A stretch of 64,000 bases of DNA, taken from assembly GCA_963830065.1 (NCBI GenBank), contig CAWHLA010000006.1:478644-542643 (forward strand), read 5' to 3'. The position numbers were made by a program, and so were the translations under genes. Shown piece after piece: positions 50,182 to 58,080 of the stretch. The stretch comes from JACCZR01 sp963830065. Lineage in GTDB: Bacteria; Actinomycetota; Thermoleophilia; Solirubrobacterales; Thermoleophilaceae. Every line of letters begins with the position of its first letter. Position 1 is the first letter of the stretch. The notes beneath the pieces were generated by a model. The model was not told where the DNA came from. It was given only the letters and a program-made list of their open reading frames with translations, and did not search any database.

Positions 50182-50222
50182 GGAGCTAGCCGGACTCGAA
50201 CCGGCGACCTCCTGGGTGCGAT
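50182..50222 (-). repeat. tRNA(Ala)-like 3' half, copy C
   Basis: 41 bp identical to copy B. Here the adjacent CCAGG on the plus strand also supplies the 5' strand of the anticodon stem, so the minus strand folds as CCTGG-ATCGCAC-CCAGG with a CGC anticodon (alanine), then variable region, T-arm and acceptor 3' strand. D-arm and 5' acceptor strand are absent. A perfect 14-bp palindrome (GGCTCTGCAGAGCC, 50259-50272) lies 36 nt away. It interrupts the oxidoreductase gene. A further inverted repeat GGGCAC-TG-GTGCCC is at 50345-50358. Confidence 0.8.
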
Positions 50223-50398
50223 CCAGGCCGCCAGAGACGCGCGCAGCCGGCTGTTTTCGGCTCTGCAGAGCCAAAGAATCGGTCATCAGCGAGCCCCACG
50301 TGAGGCGCCGATACCCGTGGATTACCTGCGATTAGGTTGGATTTGGGCACTGGTGCCCATTCCCCTCAGAGCTGGCTGGACCGTGCGGTCGGGGGCGC

Positions 50399-50640
50399 CC
50401 GGAGAAGAACCTCGAGCGCGTGCTCGCGGTCGCTGATCGGTCCGGCGCCCGGCCCTTCTTCGATGAGGCCGACGCTCTGTGTTCGGCAAGCGCACCACGG
50501 TCAGCGACGCGCGTGACCGCTACGCGAACATCGAGCTGGCTTCCTGGGGCAGCGCCTCGAGGACCATCAGGGAGTGGTCGTGCTCGCCTCCGTCCAAACG
50601 ACGCTTTCCTGCCTGCTTTCGGTTCCTCGATGGCCGCGGG
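50399..50640 (+). pseudogene. Fragment of an AAA+ ATPase
   Basis: Reads PEKNLERVLAVADRSGARPF and FDEADAL (Walker B), then after a 2-nt disturbance FGKRTTVSDARDRYANIELA, then after a further 1-nt change LGQRLEDHQGVVVLASVQTT. This is the Walker-B half of a CDC48/SpoVK-like AAA+ ATPase. Walker A and everything before it are missing, and the end trails off. Clearly a relic. Confidence 0.7.
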
Positions 50641-50790
50641 TGCCGTGAGAAGCGCGCACCCAAGACGCAGACTGGAGCTACGTGTACCTCCGGCGCTACT
50701 GCGTCTACCGCGAGCACTCGATCGAGCGCGGCACGTAGTGGGCGGTGCTCGAGCCGAGCGCGCCACTCGAGCGGTCAATGGGTCCGACGC

Positions 50791-50990
50791 TCAGCGGCGC
50801 ACGATGCGGAAGGCGAGACGCCTGGCCTTGGAGCGGTTGCCTGCTGCGTCCGTCGCCACCATCAGCACCCGGTACCTGCCCGGCTTCAGCGAGCGACGGT
50901 TGATCCGGCCCGAGAACTTCTTCCTGTTCGCCCCCGTCGTCGAGATTTGGGCAAACCGCCCTGCTCGCACGTACCGCGTGCAGCGTCGCT
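50791..50990 (-). pseudogene. C-terminal fragment of a secreted Ig-like-domain protein
   Basis: The minus frame ending at the stop at 50791 reads RCTRYVRAGRFAQISTTGAN, then FSGRINRRSLKPGRYRVLMV and TDAAGNRSKARRLAFRIVRR. The ATDAAGN-S-K-x-R-x-F-R-IVR ending is the typical C-terminal repeat of secreted Thermoleophilia proteins. No N-terminal part remains. The homology ends about where the next fragment, on the opposite strand, begins. Confidence 0.6.
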
Positions 50991-50993
50991 TTT

Positions 50994-51143
50994 GTGCTGG
51001 CGCAGCGACAATCCGAGCGCCTCGCCGCGGCCGCCCGGGCGTGGGCGGAGTCGAACGTCGACTACCGCGTCGGGCGGCGTCGACTCGGCGAGGTCTACGA
51101 CGAGCTGCTTCGCGCGACCATCAGTCGCGCTGATTCCCGGTGA
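50994..51143 (+). pseudogene. C-terminal fragment of a glycosyltransferase-like protein
   Basis: The 49-codon frame reads VLAQRQSERLAAAARAWAES, then NVDYRVGRRRLGEVYDELLR and a short tail. This resembles the last helices of GT-B glycosyltransferases (arginine-rich, GRRLxEVYxELL). Too short for certainty. The 90 nt from here to 51234 contain nothing recognisable. Confidence 0.45.
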
Positions 51144-51234
51144 CGGGCACGACTGGCACCATCTCCCCTGCCACCGCCTCGACGACCTCGCTCGGCTCCG
51201 GAATCGGGCAGGCTTGAGCGGCGTCCGGTGCGAC

Positions 51235-51957
51235 TCACGCGACGGACTGCAGGTACGCCTCACGCACCCGCTCGAACGGCCCGTCGTCAACCACCGCCCC
51301 ATGCTCCAGGTGGATCGCCCGCTCGCACATCCGCTCGAGCACTGAATGGTCGTGGCCGGCGGCGATCACGATGCCGCCACGACTACGGATGACCTCGGCC
51401 CGCTCCGCCACGATCTCCCTGAACTCCTGGTCTAGGGCATCGTGGACCTCGTCGAGGACGAGCACGTCCACGTCACGGCAGTCCGCGACCGCGAAGCCGA
51501 GGCGAGCGCGCATGCCGATCGAGTAGCTGGAGACCGCACGCTCAAAGGCGTCCTCCAAGCCGCTTCGCTGCTTGATGGCCTCGAGCGCGCCCCGGGTCTG
51601 GGTCGCCGACATGCCCGCGAGGACGCCGAGCAGGCTGGCGTTTTCGCGCCCGGTCAGCCGCGGCATGAGCCCGGCCTGCACCGCGAGCAGTGAGCCCACC
51701 CGTCCTCCCACGTCGATCCATCCCTCGTCAGGCACAAGCACGCCCGCCGAGAGCCGCAGGAGGGAGGTCTTGCCCGATCCACTCGGACCTACCAGCGCCA
51801 CGCCCTCGCCCGGACCGATGGCGACCGTCACCCCCCGCAGGCCCCACAGGGTCGGTCCGGCGCGGCGGAACCGGGCCATTGCGGGCGTCACCACCCGGCG
51901 CTGACGGTCGAACTGGAAGCGGACGCCCGCCCCGTTCGCGCGGACGAACGCGCTCAC
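51235..51957 (-). CDS. Polysaccharide ABC exporter ATPase (Wzt/TagH type)
   Basis: ATPase of a polysaccharide or teichoic-acid-type exporter, 240 aa. Walker A LVGPSGSGKTSLLRLSAG, Q-loop LLAVQAGLMPRLTGREN, signature YSIGMRARLGFAVA and Walker B VDVLVLDEVHDALDQEF (Glu-Val-His instead of Glu-Pro-Thr is typical of Wzt-like proteins). A putative switch His is in IAAGHDHSV. No C-terminal carbohydrate-binding domain is present. GTG 51957 overlaps the permease stop, so permease and ATPase are co-translated. Confidence 0.9.
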   Translation of the reverse strand: MSAFVRANGAGVRFQFDRQRRVVTPAMARFRRAGPTLWGLRGVTVAIGPGEGVALVGPSGSGKTSLLRLSAGVLVPDEGWIDVGGRVGSLLAVQAGLMPRLTGRENASLLGVLAGMSATQTRGALEAIKQRSGLEDAFERAVSSYSIGMRARLGFAVADCRDVDVLVLDEVHDALDQEFREIVAERAEVIRSRGGIVIAAGHDHSVLERMCERAIHLEHGAVVDDGPFERVREAYLQSVA

Positions 51958-52919
51958 TCGATCACCTTCGCGAACTGGGACTGCTCGCGATTGAAGAGCC
52001 GGACGAACCCGCCGAGCAGGAGGGCGGCCACGCCAACCGGATATAGGAGCTCCCAGGCCGCTGGCGCCTGACCGTAGAGCAAAACGTCCCGGTAAGCCTC
52101 GAAGATGGCCGTCAATGGATTGAGCGACAGCACAAGGTGCGCGCCTCCATGTGTCTGGCCGAGCGCCACCACACCCGCCGCCAGAAAGAAGGCGGTGCGG
52201 ACGCCGCTGATGATGAAGGTGTTCACCTCCTGGTACCACAGCCCCACGAGCGCGGCGGGATATGCGAGCGCCAACGAGAACACGAACGTCACGAGGAGGA
52301 CCAGCGGCAGCCAGGCGACAGCAGTGGTGGGAGCCACCCCATAGATGGCCATCATCAACGCGAGCAGGGTGAGCGAAGCAGCAAAGGCGATGCTTTCGGT
52401 CACTGCGGAGGCGACCGGAATCAGGAGCCGCCGGAAGGACATGTTCACAATGATCGAGCCGCGTAGCTGAACGGAGGTCAGGGCGTTGATCGTCGTGGCC
52501 ATCACGAGCTGAAACGGCACGATCGCGCAGGCGATGCTCAGGCCCGGCGCCGGCCCTTGCCGGTGCAGCACGAACGCAATGAGGAGGAGGTAGACGCCGG
52601 CGGCTGCATAGGGGTCGAGCAGCCACTTGAGCGAGCGCAGCCTGCCGCGACCGTAACGGGCCCTCAGATCGGAGACCACCAAAGCTCCAACCACCTCGAC
52701 GGCGCGGCGAGTGCTCGCCGGCAGGCGTACCCCTCGTCGGGCGGGCTCGACGGCGATCGCTGAGGCCGCCGAAGCATCGGCGACGCTGCGGGACGGCGGC
52801 TCGATCGCTCGATCGTAGACGAGGTTCCAGCTCGCTTCGAGCGAGTGCGGCCGGCGGCGTCCCGCGACCGCGGTGACGGAGCGGCTGGCAAGCTCCTCCC
52901 GCCTCGCATAGCATCGCAT
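51954..52919 (-). CDS. Polysaccharide ABC exporter permease (Wzm/TagG type)
   Basis: ABC-2 permease, up to 321 aa, about six helices. A cytosolic N-terminal region holds VVGALVVSDLRARYGRGRLR and SLKWLLDPYAAAGVYLLLIA, the typical amphipathic entry and helix 1. LSLNPLTAIFEAYRDVLLYG near the C-terminus is the conserved family block. The true start may be downstream of 52919, because the first 50 residues are poorly conserved-looking. Divergent from the GT2 gene (3 nt between the frames as drawn). Exports the product of the surrounding glycosyltransferases. Confidence 0.88.
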   Translation of the reverse strand: MRCYARREELASRSVTAVAGRRRPHSLEASWNLVYDRAIEPPSRSVADASAASAIAVEPARRGVRLPASTRRAVEVVGALVVSDLRARYGRGRLRSLKWLLDPYAAAGVYLLLIAFVLHRQGPAPGLSIACAIVPFQLVMATTINALTSVQLRGSIIVNMSFRRLLIPVASAVTESIAFAASLTLLALMMAIYGVAPTTAVAWLPLVLLVTFVFSLALAYPAALVGLWYQEVNTFIISGVRTAFFLAAGVVALGQTHGGAHLVLSLNPLTAIFEAYRDVLLYGQAPAAWELLYPVGVAALLLGGFVRLFNREQSQFAKVIE

Positions 52920-52922
52920 TGG

Positions 52923-54014
52923 GTGCCCAGCCTCACCGCCGTTATCCCCGCCACGAAGGACCCGCCCACACTCGAGTGCTGCCTACTTGCCATCGCGGCG
53001 GCGGCAGAAGCGCCCGAGGAGGTGCTCGTCATCGACCGCTGCGCCAAACGGGGACCGGCGGGGGCGCGTAACGAGGGCGCCCGTCGGGCGACCGGCGACG
53101 TGCTCGTGTTCATAGACGCAGACGTGGCCGTCCACGCCGACGCCTTCACTCGGGTGCGGGCCGCCTTCGGAGGCGACCCCGAGCTGGCTGGGCTGTTCGG
53201 CTCGTATGACGACGCCCCGCCGGCACCGGGTCTGGTCTCGCAGTTCCGAAACCTGCTCCATCACCACGTGCACCAGTCCTCCTCCGGGCGAGCGACCACG
53301 TTCTGGGCGGGGGTCGGAGCAATGCGCCGTGACGTGTTCCTCAACAGCGGCGGCTTCGACGAAGTCCGCTTCACCGCCCCCTTCGTCGAGGACATCGAAC
53401 TCGGGATGCGGATCGTCGACGAAGGCGAGCGAGTCTGCCTCGACCCCGGCCTGCTCGGAACCCACCTGAAGCGGTGGACCTTGCGCGGCATGGTCTGGAC
53501 GGACCTGACTCGACGCGGCGCGCCATGGGTCGCAATGCTCCTGCGCCGCGGATCCTCGTCATCCGCCCTCAACCTGAGCTTGCGCCACCGGCTCAGCGCC
53601 GCCGCATGGCTGTCCACGCTGGCCGGCCTAGCCATCAGGCGACTCCACCCCGCCCTCGCAGCGTTTGCTGCGGTGCTACTCCTCAACCGGTCGTTCTACG
53701 CGCTGCTGCTGCGCAGACTGGGCTTAGCCCGATGCAGCGTGGGCGTTGCCCTGCATGGACTGCACCAGCTGACCGCTGTGGCCTCGGTTCCACTCGGAGC
53801 GGCGGGCTACGCCCTGGAGCGCCGGGGCGACCGCAGGCTCGCCGCGGCCAGCGCTGGAGTGTCTCCGAGCGAGGTCGGGGAACTGAGCCTGGAGAACGAG
53901 CCCGGCCTAGTCGACGCCGTGGACTTGCCTGTCGGCCAGCGCCGGAGGCCCGAGATCGCCGTGGTGAACGGCGGGGCCGCGGCTCTGCCGCGAGGCTGGC
54001 AGCGGCGGGGCTAG
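52923..54014 (+). CDS. Family 2 glycosyltransferase
   Basis: GT-A glycosyltransferase, 363 aa. It begins LTAVIPATKDPPTLECCLLA, with the DxD-type motif in DVLVFIDADVAVHADAF (about 58-74), ARNEGARRATG before it and FVEDIELGMRIVDEGERV as the acceptor-site ED region. Two to three hydrophobic helices follow (AAAWLSTLAGLAIRRLHPAL, ALAAFAAVLLLNRSFYALLL), anchoring it to the membrane. GTG 52923 is the start. The last codons overlap the convergent oxidoreductase. Confidence 0.88.
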   Translation: MPSLTAVIPATKDPPTLECCLLAIAAAAEAPEEVLVIDRCAKRGPAGARNEGARRATGDVLVFIDADVAVHADAFTRVRAAFGGDPELAGLFGSYDDAPPAPGLVSQFRNLLHHHVHQSSSGRATTFWAGVGAMRRDVFLNSGGFDEVRFTAPFVEDIELGMRIVDEGERVCLDPGLLGTHLKRWTLRGMVWTDLTRRGAPWVAMLLRRGSSSSALNLSLRHRLSAAAWLSTLAGLAIRRLHPALAAFAAVLLLNRSFYALLLRRLGLARCSVGVALHGLHQLTAVASVPLGAAGYALERRGDRRLAAASAGVSPSEVGELSLENEPGLVDAVDLPVGQRRRPEIAVVNGGAAALPRGWQRRG

Positions 54015-55075
54015 GGCTTCGCCGCGACCACGTCCTCGAGCCTCACGGGGGCTCCTGAGGAGGCGGAGTGCGCGGCCGCGATGGAGATCGCGACCGCTCG
54101 CCTGCCGTCCTCGAACGTCGGCGCCATCGGCTCGCCCCGCCACACCGCCGCCGCGAAGCGCCGCCACTGCTCCGCGTAGGAGTGGGAAAAGTGGCCGCCC
54201 CGCCGGAGGTCGGCCAGCGCCCGGGGGAGCCCGCGCAGCGTCGCCAGGGCCCTCCGCGCGCGGACGGGCGGCGCCGAATCCTCGCGGTTGGCGGGCAGCA
54301 GCTCGAACCCATCGAAGTGAGTGAGCGCGAGCCGCACGCTGGCCTCCGTCCCGAGGATGTCGATCGAGTGAATTGGCGTGGTGCGCTCCGAGAGCGTCGT
54401 CTGCACGAGCACTCCGTCGGACATCCGGGCCGTGACAGCCGCGCCCGCGTCCTCGTCGTGCGCGAGCGCGAAGAGCACGTCGACCTCGGATCCGAGCAGG
54501 AAGCGCCAGAGGTCGAAGTGGTGGATCCCCTGCTCGATCAGGCTGCCGCCCCCGAGCTCTCGCCGCCGCCGCCATTCCGGGGCGTTCCGATCGAAGCGAC
54601 GGTTGCTGCTGAGGGTCGTGCGGAGGCCCTCGATCCGGCCGAGCGTTCCGGCGCTAACGAGCTCGCGGGCGCGGCGCACAAAGTCGAGCGAACGCAGGTT
54701 GAACCCCACGGTCGCGACCCCTGGGGAAGCCGACGCGGTCGAGACCAGGTCGTCGGCGTCCGCGAGCGAAAGGGCGAGCGGCTTCTCCACGAGCACGTGC
54801 TTGCCGGCCTCGAGCGCCGCAATCGCGGGCGGGGCGTGGTGGCCGGGCGGCACGAAGACGCCCACCGCCTCTACTGCGGGGTCGGCGATCAGCTCGCGCG
54901 CGTCGACATGGCGGCGCGAGACGCCGAAGCGATCGCCGATGCTGGCGAGACGGCCCGGATCGCGGTCGCAGATCGCGGCCACCTGCACCTCCGGCAGGTC
55001 GCTCAGGACGGGCAGGTGCGCGGCCGCGGCGACGTAGCCGCAGCCGATGACCCCGAGGCGGAGCGGTGCGTGCAC
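54011..55075 (-). CDS. Gfo/Idh/MocA-family oxidoreductase
   Basis: NAD(P)-dependent sugar oxidoreductase, 354 aa. Rossmann motif LGVIGCGYVAAAAHLPVLSD at the N-terminus, the family signature HVLVEKPLALSLADADDL (Glu-Lys-Pro, about 94), and in the second domain GGGSLIEQGIHHFDLWRFLL with the catalytic-region His. Probably modifies a nucleotide sugar for the surface polysaccharide. GTG 55075 is chosen because upstream codons in the longer frame show no conservation. Confidence 0.9.
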   Translation of the reverse strand: MHAPLRLGVIGCGYVAAAAHLPVLSDLPEVQVAAICDRDPGRLASIGDRFGVSRRHVDARELIADPAVEAVGVFVPPGHHAPPAIAALEAGKHVLVEKPLALSLADADDLVSTASASPGVATVGFNLRSLDFVRRARELVSAGTLGRIEGLRTTLSSNRRFDRNAPEWRRRRELGGGSLIEQGIHHFDLWRFLLGSEVDVLFALAHDEDAGAAVTARMSDGVLVQTTLSERTTPIHSIDILGTEASVRLALTHFDGFELLPANREDSAPPVRARRALATLRGLPRALADLRRGGHFSHSYAEQWRRFAAAVWRGEPMAPTFEDGRRAVAISIAAAHSASSGAPVRLEDVVAAKP

Positions 55076-55236
55076 CGGCGGAACGGTAATCGCCGCGAAG
55101 GTCCCGCGCGATGGCGGCCAGGCTCGAGCACCGGCGGCGGGCCGCACCCCGGCCTCGCCAGTCTGCTCATGGTGCTCGAACCCGCGTGGGGGGTGTGGCG
55201 GCTTCCATCTGGCGTGGGTGACTAACGCCGGGCGGG

Positions 55237-55989
55237 CTAAGCCCGCGGCTCGAGCTCGTCCATGAGCTCGGCCATCATCGCCAGGTAGGGACGCGACCAG
55301 GCGGGCATGCCGTGCAAGCGCCGGCGGCGGTAGAGCCACCGGTGGCGGCGCAGCCTGCGCAGGAGCCGGGAGCGCGTCAGCTCGCCGGGCCGCCGCCGGG
55401 GGAGGAGCGCGCTGCGCGAGCCGAGCGTGCGGTTAACGACGCTGAGGCGCTGGCCGACCTGCTTGACGCGCTCGTGGCCGGCGCCGTCGAACCACTCCGT
55501 GGCGAAACGGTTCGTCTCGAGCAGCGGCTTGTTCCCGTCGGCCTTGACCAGCCCGTAGTTGTTCGTGGCGCAGGTGCGGAACGGGGGCGTGAAGGGCAGG
55601 ACCGCGCGACGGACCGTGTAGACCCAGTGGCCGAGGCCCAATGGGATCCCGAGCCACGTCGCGGGCCAAAAAACGCCCGAGAAGGACCCCCACTCCCGCT
55701 CGAGGACCTGGCCGACGTCCGGGGCGAACCAGTCGTCGTCATCCACGGGAACCACGCGTGCACCGGAAGGGATCGCGTCCCACTCGGCCCAGGCCACGTC
55801 GCCCCCGACGCGCGAGTGGTTCAGCGCCGCGATCTGACGCACACGGTGGCGGAAGATGTGGAACGGCATGTTGAACGTGGAGTTCCACAGCTCCACCCGC
55901 GGCTTCAACCCGCGCGGCACCTGCGCCCAGAAGGCCTCCTCGTCCTGCCAGTCGAGCGTCGTCCTGATCCAGATGTAGATCACCCGCAT
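55237..55989 (-). CDS. Glycosyltransferase-like protein
   Basis: 250 aa. RVVPVDDDDWFAPDVGQVLE contains a DDDD metal-binding-like motif as in GT-A folds. IRTTLDWQDEEAFWAQVPRG at the N-terminus and ATNNYGLVKADGNKPLLETN downstream resemble small uncharacterised bacterial glycosyltransferase-like proteins. The C-terminus is arginine-rich. No transmembrane helix. Role in polysaccharide synthesis inferred from neighbours. The 160 nt to the oxidoreductase start contain no gene. Confidence 0.6.
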   Translation of the reverse strand: MRVIYIWIRTTLDWQDEEAFWAQVPRGLKPRVELWNSTFNMPFHIFRHRVRQIAALNHSRVGGDVAWAEWDAIPSGARVVPVDDDDWFAPDVGQVLEREWGSFSGVFWPATWLGIPLGLGHWVYTVRRAVLPFTPPFRTCATNNYGLVKADGNKPLLETNRFATEWFDGAGHERVKQVGQRLSVVNRTLGSRSALLPRRRPGELTRSRLLRRLRRHRWLYRRRRLHGMPAWSRPYLAMMAELMDELEPRA

Positions 55990-56012
55990 AGAGTCGCTGC
56001 TAGACCGGCCCC

Positions 56013-56096
56013 ATGGCTCGCAGGCCCGTCGTGATGGTGGTCAACGACGATCTCGACCTGCTCCGACGTATGAGGGAGCAGCTCGACCTCCGCTAA
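56013..56096 (+). pseudogene. N-terminal stub of a receiver-domain protein
   Basis: ATG 56013 opens ARRPVVMVVNDDLDLLRRMR and then EQLDLR-stop. This resembles the first strand and helix of a response-regulator receiver domain, such as those fused to thioredoxin reductase in actinobacteria, where the acidic pair reads DD. The rest of the gene is missing. From 56097 to 56370 an open plus frame (LGRLEAGEPDAAAVAERVHR) continues without recognisable similarity. Confidence 0.4.
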
Positions 56097-56370
56097 CCGA
56101 CTCGGCGCGCTGGCCGCGCGCGTACGGGCGAACTACCTGGGGCGTCTGGAGGCAGGTGAGCCTGACGCAGCGGCGGTCGCCGAGCGCGTACACAGAGACG
56201 TCGAAACGCGGCGTGCGCAGGCGAAACACCGGATCGGCGAGCAGCAGGCGATGTTGAAGGCGGTACCCGCCCGCCGGGCGGCCTCCCCCGGGGTTGCTCC
56301 GCTCGGCATGCATCGGGCGCCGGGGCACGACAGACACCGCCATCGCCCGGCCGGTCCGACTAGGCGATAG

Positions 56371-56840
56371 TCAGGGACGCCTCCGAGATGCCCGCGCTGG
56401 CGCCGCCAGTGGCCTGTCGTCCCAAGCTTCACCTACGGCGGGACGAACTCGGCTCAGTCGGGCCTCCCGTAGGCGCCGCCCCGCGCGGCGCAGGGCGAGA
56501 TAGGCGCGGCCGCCGCCGAGCACGCGCCGCAGCAGGGCCGGCCGGCGCAGGTAGTGCATCTCGACTCGCGGGAGCTCGAAGCGGTCGAAGCCCGGGCTCA
56601 GGGCGCGGTCCCCGACCCCACAGGCGCCTGCGTAGGCGCGCTCGACGAGCTCCCGGCCCGCCACCGAGCCTCGGGGATAGGCGAACCACTCGACCGCGAC
56701 GCCGAGCGCGTCTCGGGGCGCTCCTCGAGTCAACGACCTCGCGTTGGAGCACGGCCTCGCTCGCCCGGTCCAGCCGCAGGTGCGTCATGCCGTGCGATCC
56801 GATCTCGATGCCGCAGGCCGCGAGCTCCGCCGCGCTCGCC
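56371..56840 (-). pseudogene. 3' part of a polysaccharide deacetylase (NodB-like)
   Basis: It reads SAAELAACGIEIGSHGMTHL from about 56836, where SH-x3-H is the zinc-binding motif 2 of NodB deacetylases. One base shift near 56730 leads to GVAVEWFAYPRGSVAGRELV, GDRALSPGFDRFELPRVEMH and the end. The N-terminal half with the catalytic TFDD motif is absent: the frame overlaps the 3' end of the GT4 gene instead. A truncated, inactive relic. Confidence 0.7.
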
Positions 56841-58080
56841 AGGCGGCGTTGCGGCGGGCGGCTCGCCCGGCCAGTCGTTGACGCCGCCTCACGAGCTGTG
56901 GCGTCCGCGCCACCGAGTCGATCAGCGAGAAGTAGCGTTCGAGATGCGCGTCCACCGAGAAGCGCTCGGCGAACGCGCGCGATCCGCGCCGGCCGAGCTC
57001 CGCCCGCAGGCTGGGATCGCCCGCCAGGCGGTCGAGCGCGGCGTCGAGCTCGGAGGGGGAGCCGTAGCTCAAGCCAGCCCCCGTCTCGTCCACCAGTTCC
57101 TCGAGCGCGCCGAAGCGGCGGACCACCGCCGGGGTTCCGGTTGTGAATGCCTCCAGCGGCACCAGCGGCAGCACCTCGTGCCCGAGCGTCGGCATCACCA
57201 CCGCGATCGCGTCGCGGTACAGGGGGGTCAGCTCGGCCGCCGACAGCTGGCCAACGAAGTGCACGTTCGGCATTCCCTCGGCTCCCTTGTGCAGCCGGCG
57301 CCTCAGCCCGCCGTCGCCGGCGATCACCAGGTCCTCCGCGCGCCCCCTCCGCCAGGCCTCGATGAGGGTCTCCACGCCCTTGATCGGCTCCAGCCGCCCG
57401 GAGTAGAGGAAGTAGGGCCGCCGGCGAGCCTGCGCCGGTGCGCCTGCGGGCAGCTCGGGCACGAAGTGCTCGATCACCTCGAGGCGCACGACCGGTGCGA
57501 AGCGCTCGTGCAGCCGAGCGCTCGTCGCGCTGGGCAGGATGAGTGCGTCGAGGTGCGCCAGCGAGCGCTGGAGCAGCGAGCCCCGCCGCCACAGCTGAGG
57601 CGGTCGCCGGTGGGCTATCTCGCAGGTGGCGCAGGGCGGGTCCTGGCAGACGCTGCCGCGCTTGAGCAGCACGTGGCTGGGGCACAGCAGCCACTGCTCG
57701 TGCGCCGTGTACAGCTTCACGCCGCCGCCCATCGCGAGCAGCGCCGGCGCGCCGAGCAGCGACGGGTTGTGGAAGTGGAGCACGTCGAAGCCACCTCCGA
57801 GCAACCGCTCGAGCCGCCGGCGCGAGCGCAGCGGCCGTCCGGTGAGGTAGGTCGCCGTGAGCGATGCCGGCCCGTCCGGCAGCTTCACCACCTCGACGTT
57901 GGGGTGCGGCTCGGGGTCCGGGACGCGTCCGCCGCCGAGCAGGCGGTGAACGGCGGGCACGCAGACCACCGTGATGCGGTGTCCGCGATCCGCCAAGGCA
58001 TGCGCGAGTCGCTGGACCTGGATCCCGTCCCCGCCGAAGTTCCACGGCGGATAGAAGGTGGTGAGGAGACAGAACCTCAC
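56785..58080 (-). CDS. Family 4 glycosyltransferase
   Basis: GT-B glycosyltransferase, 431 aa. N-domain: LLTTFYPPWNFGGDGIQVQR, with VLHFHNPSLLGAPALLA. A cysteine cluster CQDPPCATCEIAHR near 150 is often seen in this subgroup. C-domain: FLYSGRLEPIKGVETLIEAW and the E-x7-E-type LPLVPLEAFTTGTPAVVRRF. GTG 58080 overlaps the ligase stop. The last 20 residues overlap the deacetylase relic and may be non-native. Confidence 0.9.
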   Translation of the reverse strand: MRFCLLTTFYPPWNFGGDGIQVQRLAHALADRGHRITVVCVPAVHRLLGGGRVPDPEPHPNVEVVKLPDGPASLTATYLTGRPLRSRRRLERLLGGGFDVLHFHNPSLLGAPALLAMGGGVKLYTAHEQWLLCPSHVLLKRGSVCQDPPCATCEIAHRRPPQLWRRGSLLQRSLAHLDALILPSATSARLHERFAPVVRLEVIEHFVPELPAGAPAQARRRPYFLYSGRLEPIKGVETLIEAWRRGRAEDLVIAGDGGLRRRLHKGAEGMPNVHFVGQLSAAELTPLYRDAIAVVMPTLGHEVLPLVPLEAFTTGTPAVVRRFGALEELVDETGAGLSYGSPSELDAALDRLAGDPSLRAELGRRGSRAFAERFSVDAHLERYFSLIDSVARTPQLVRRRQRLAGRAARRNAAWRARRSSRPAASRSDRTA

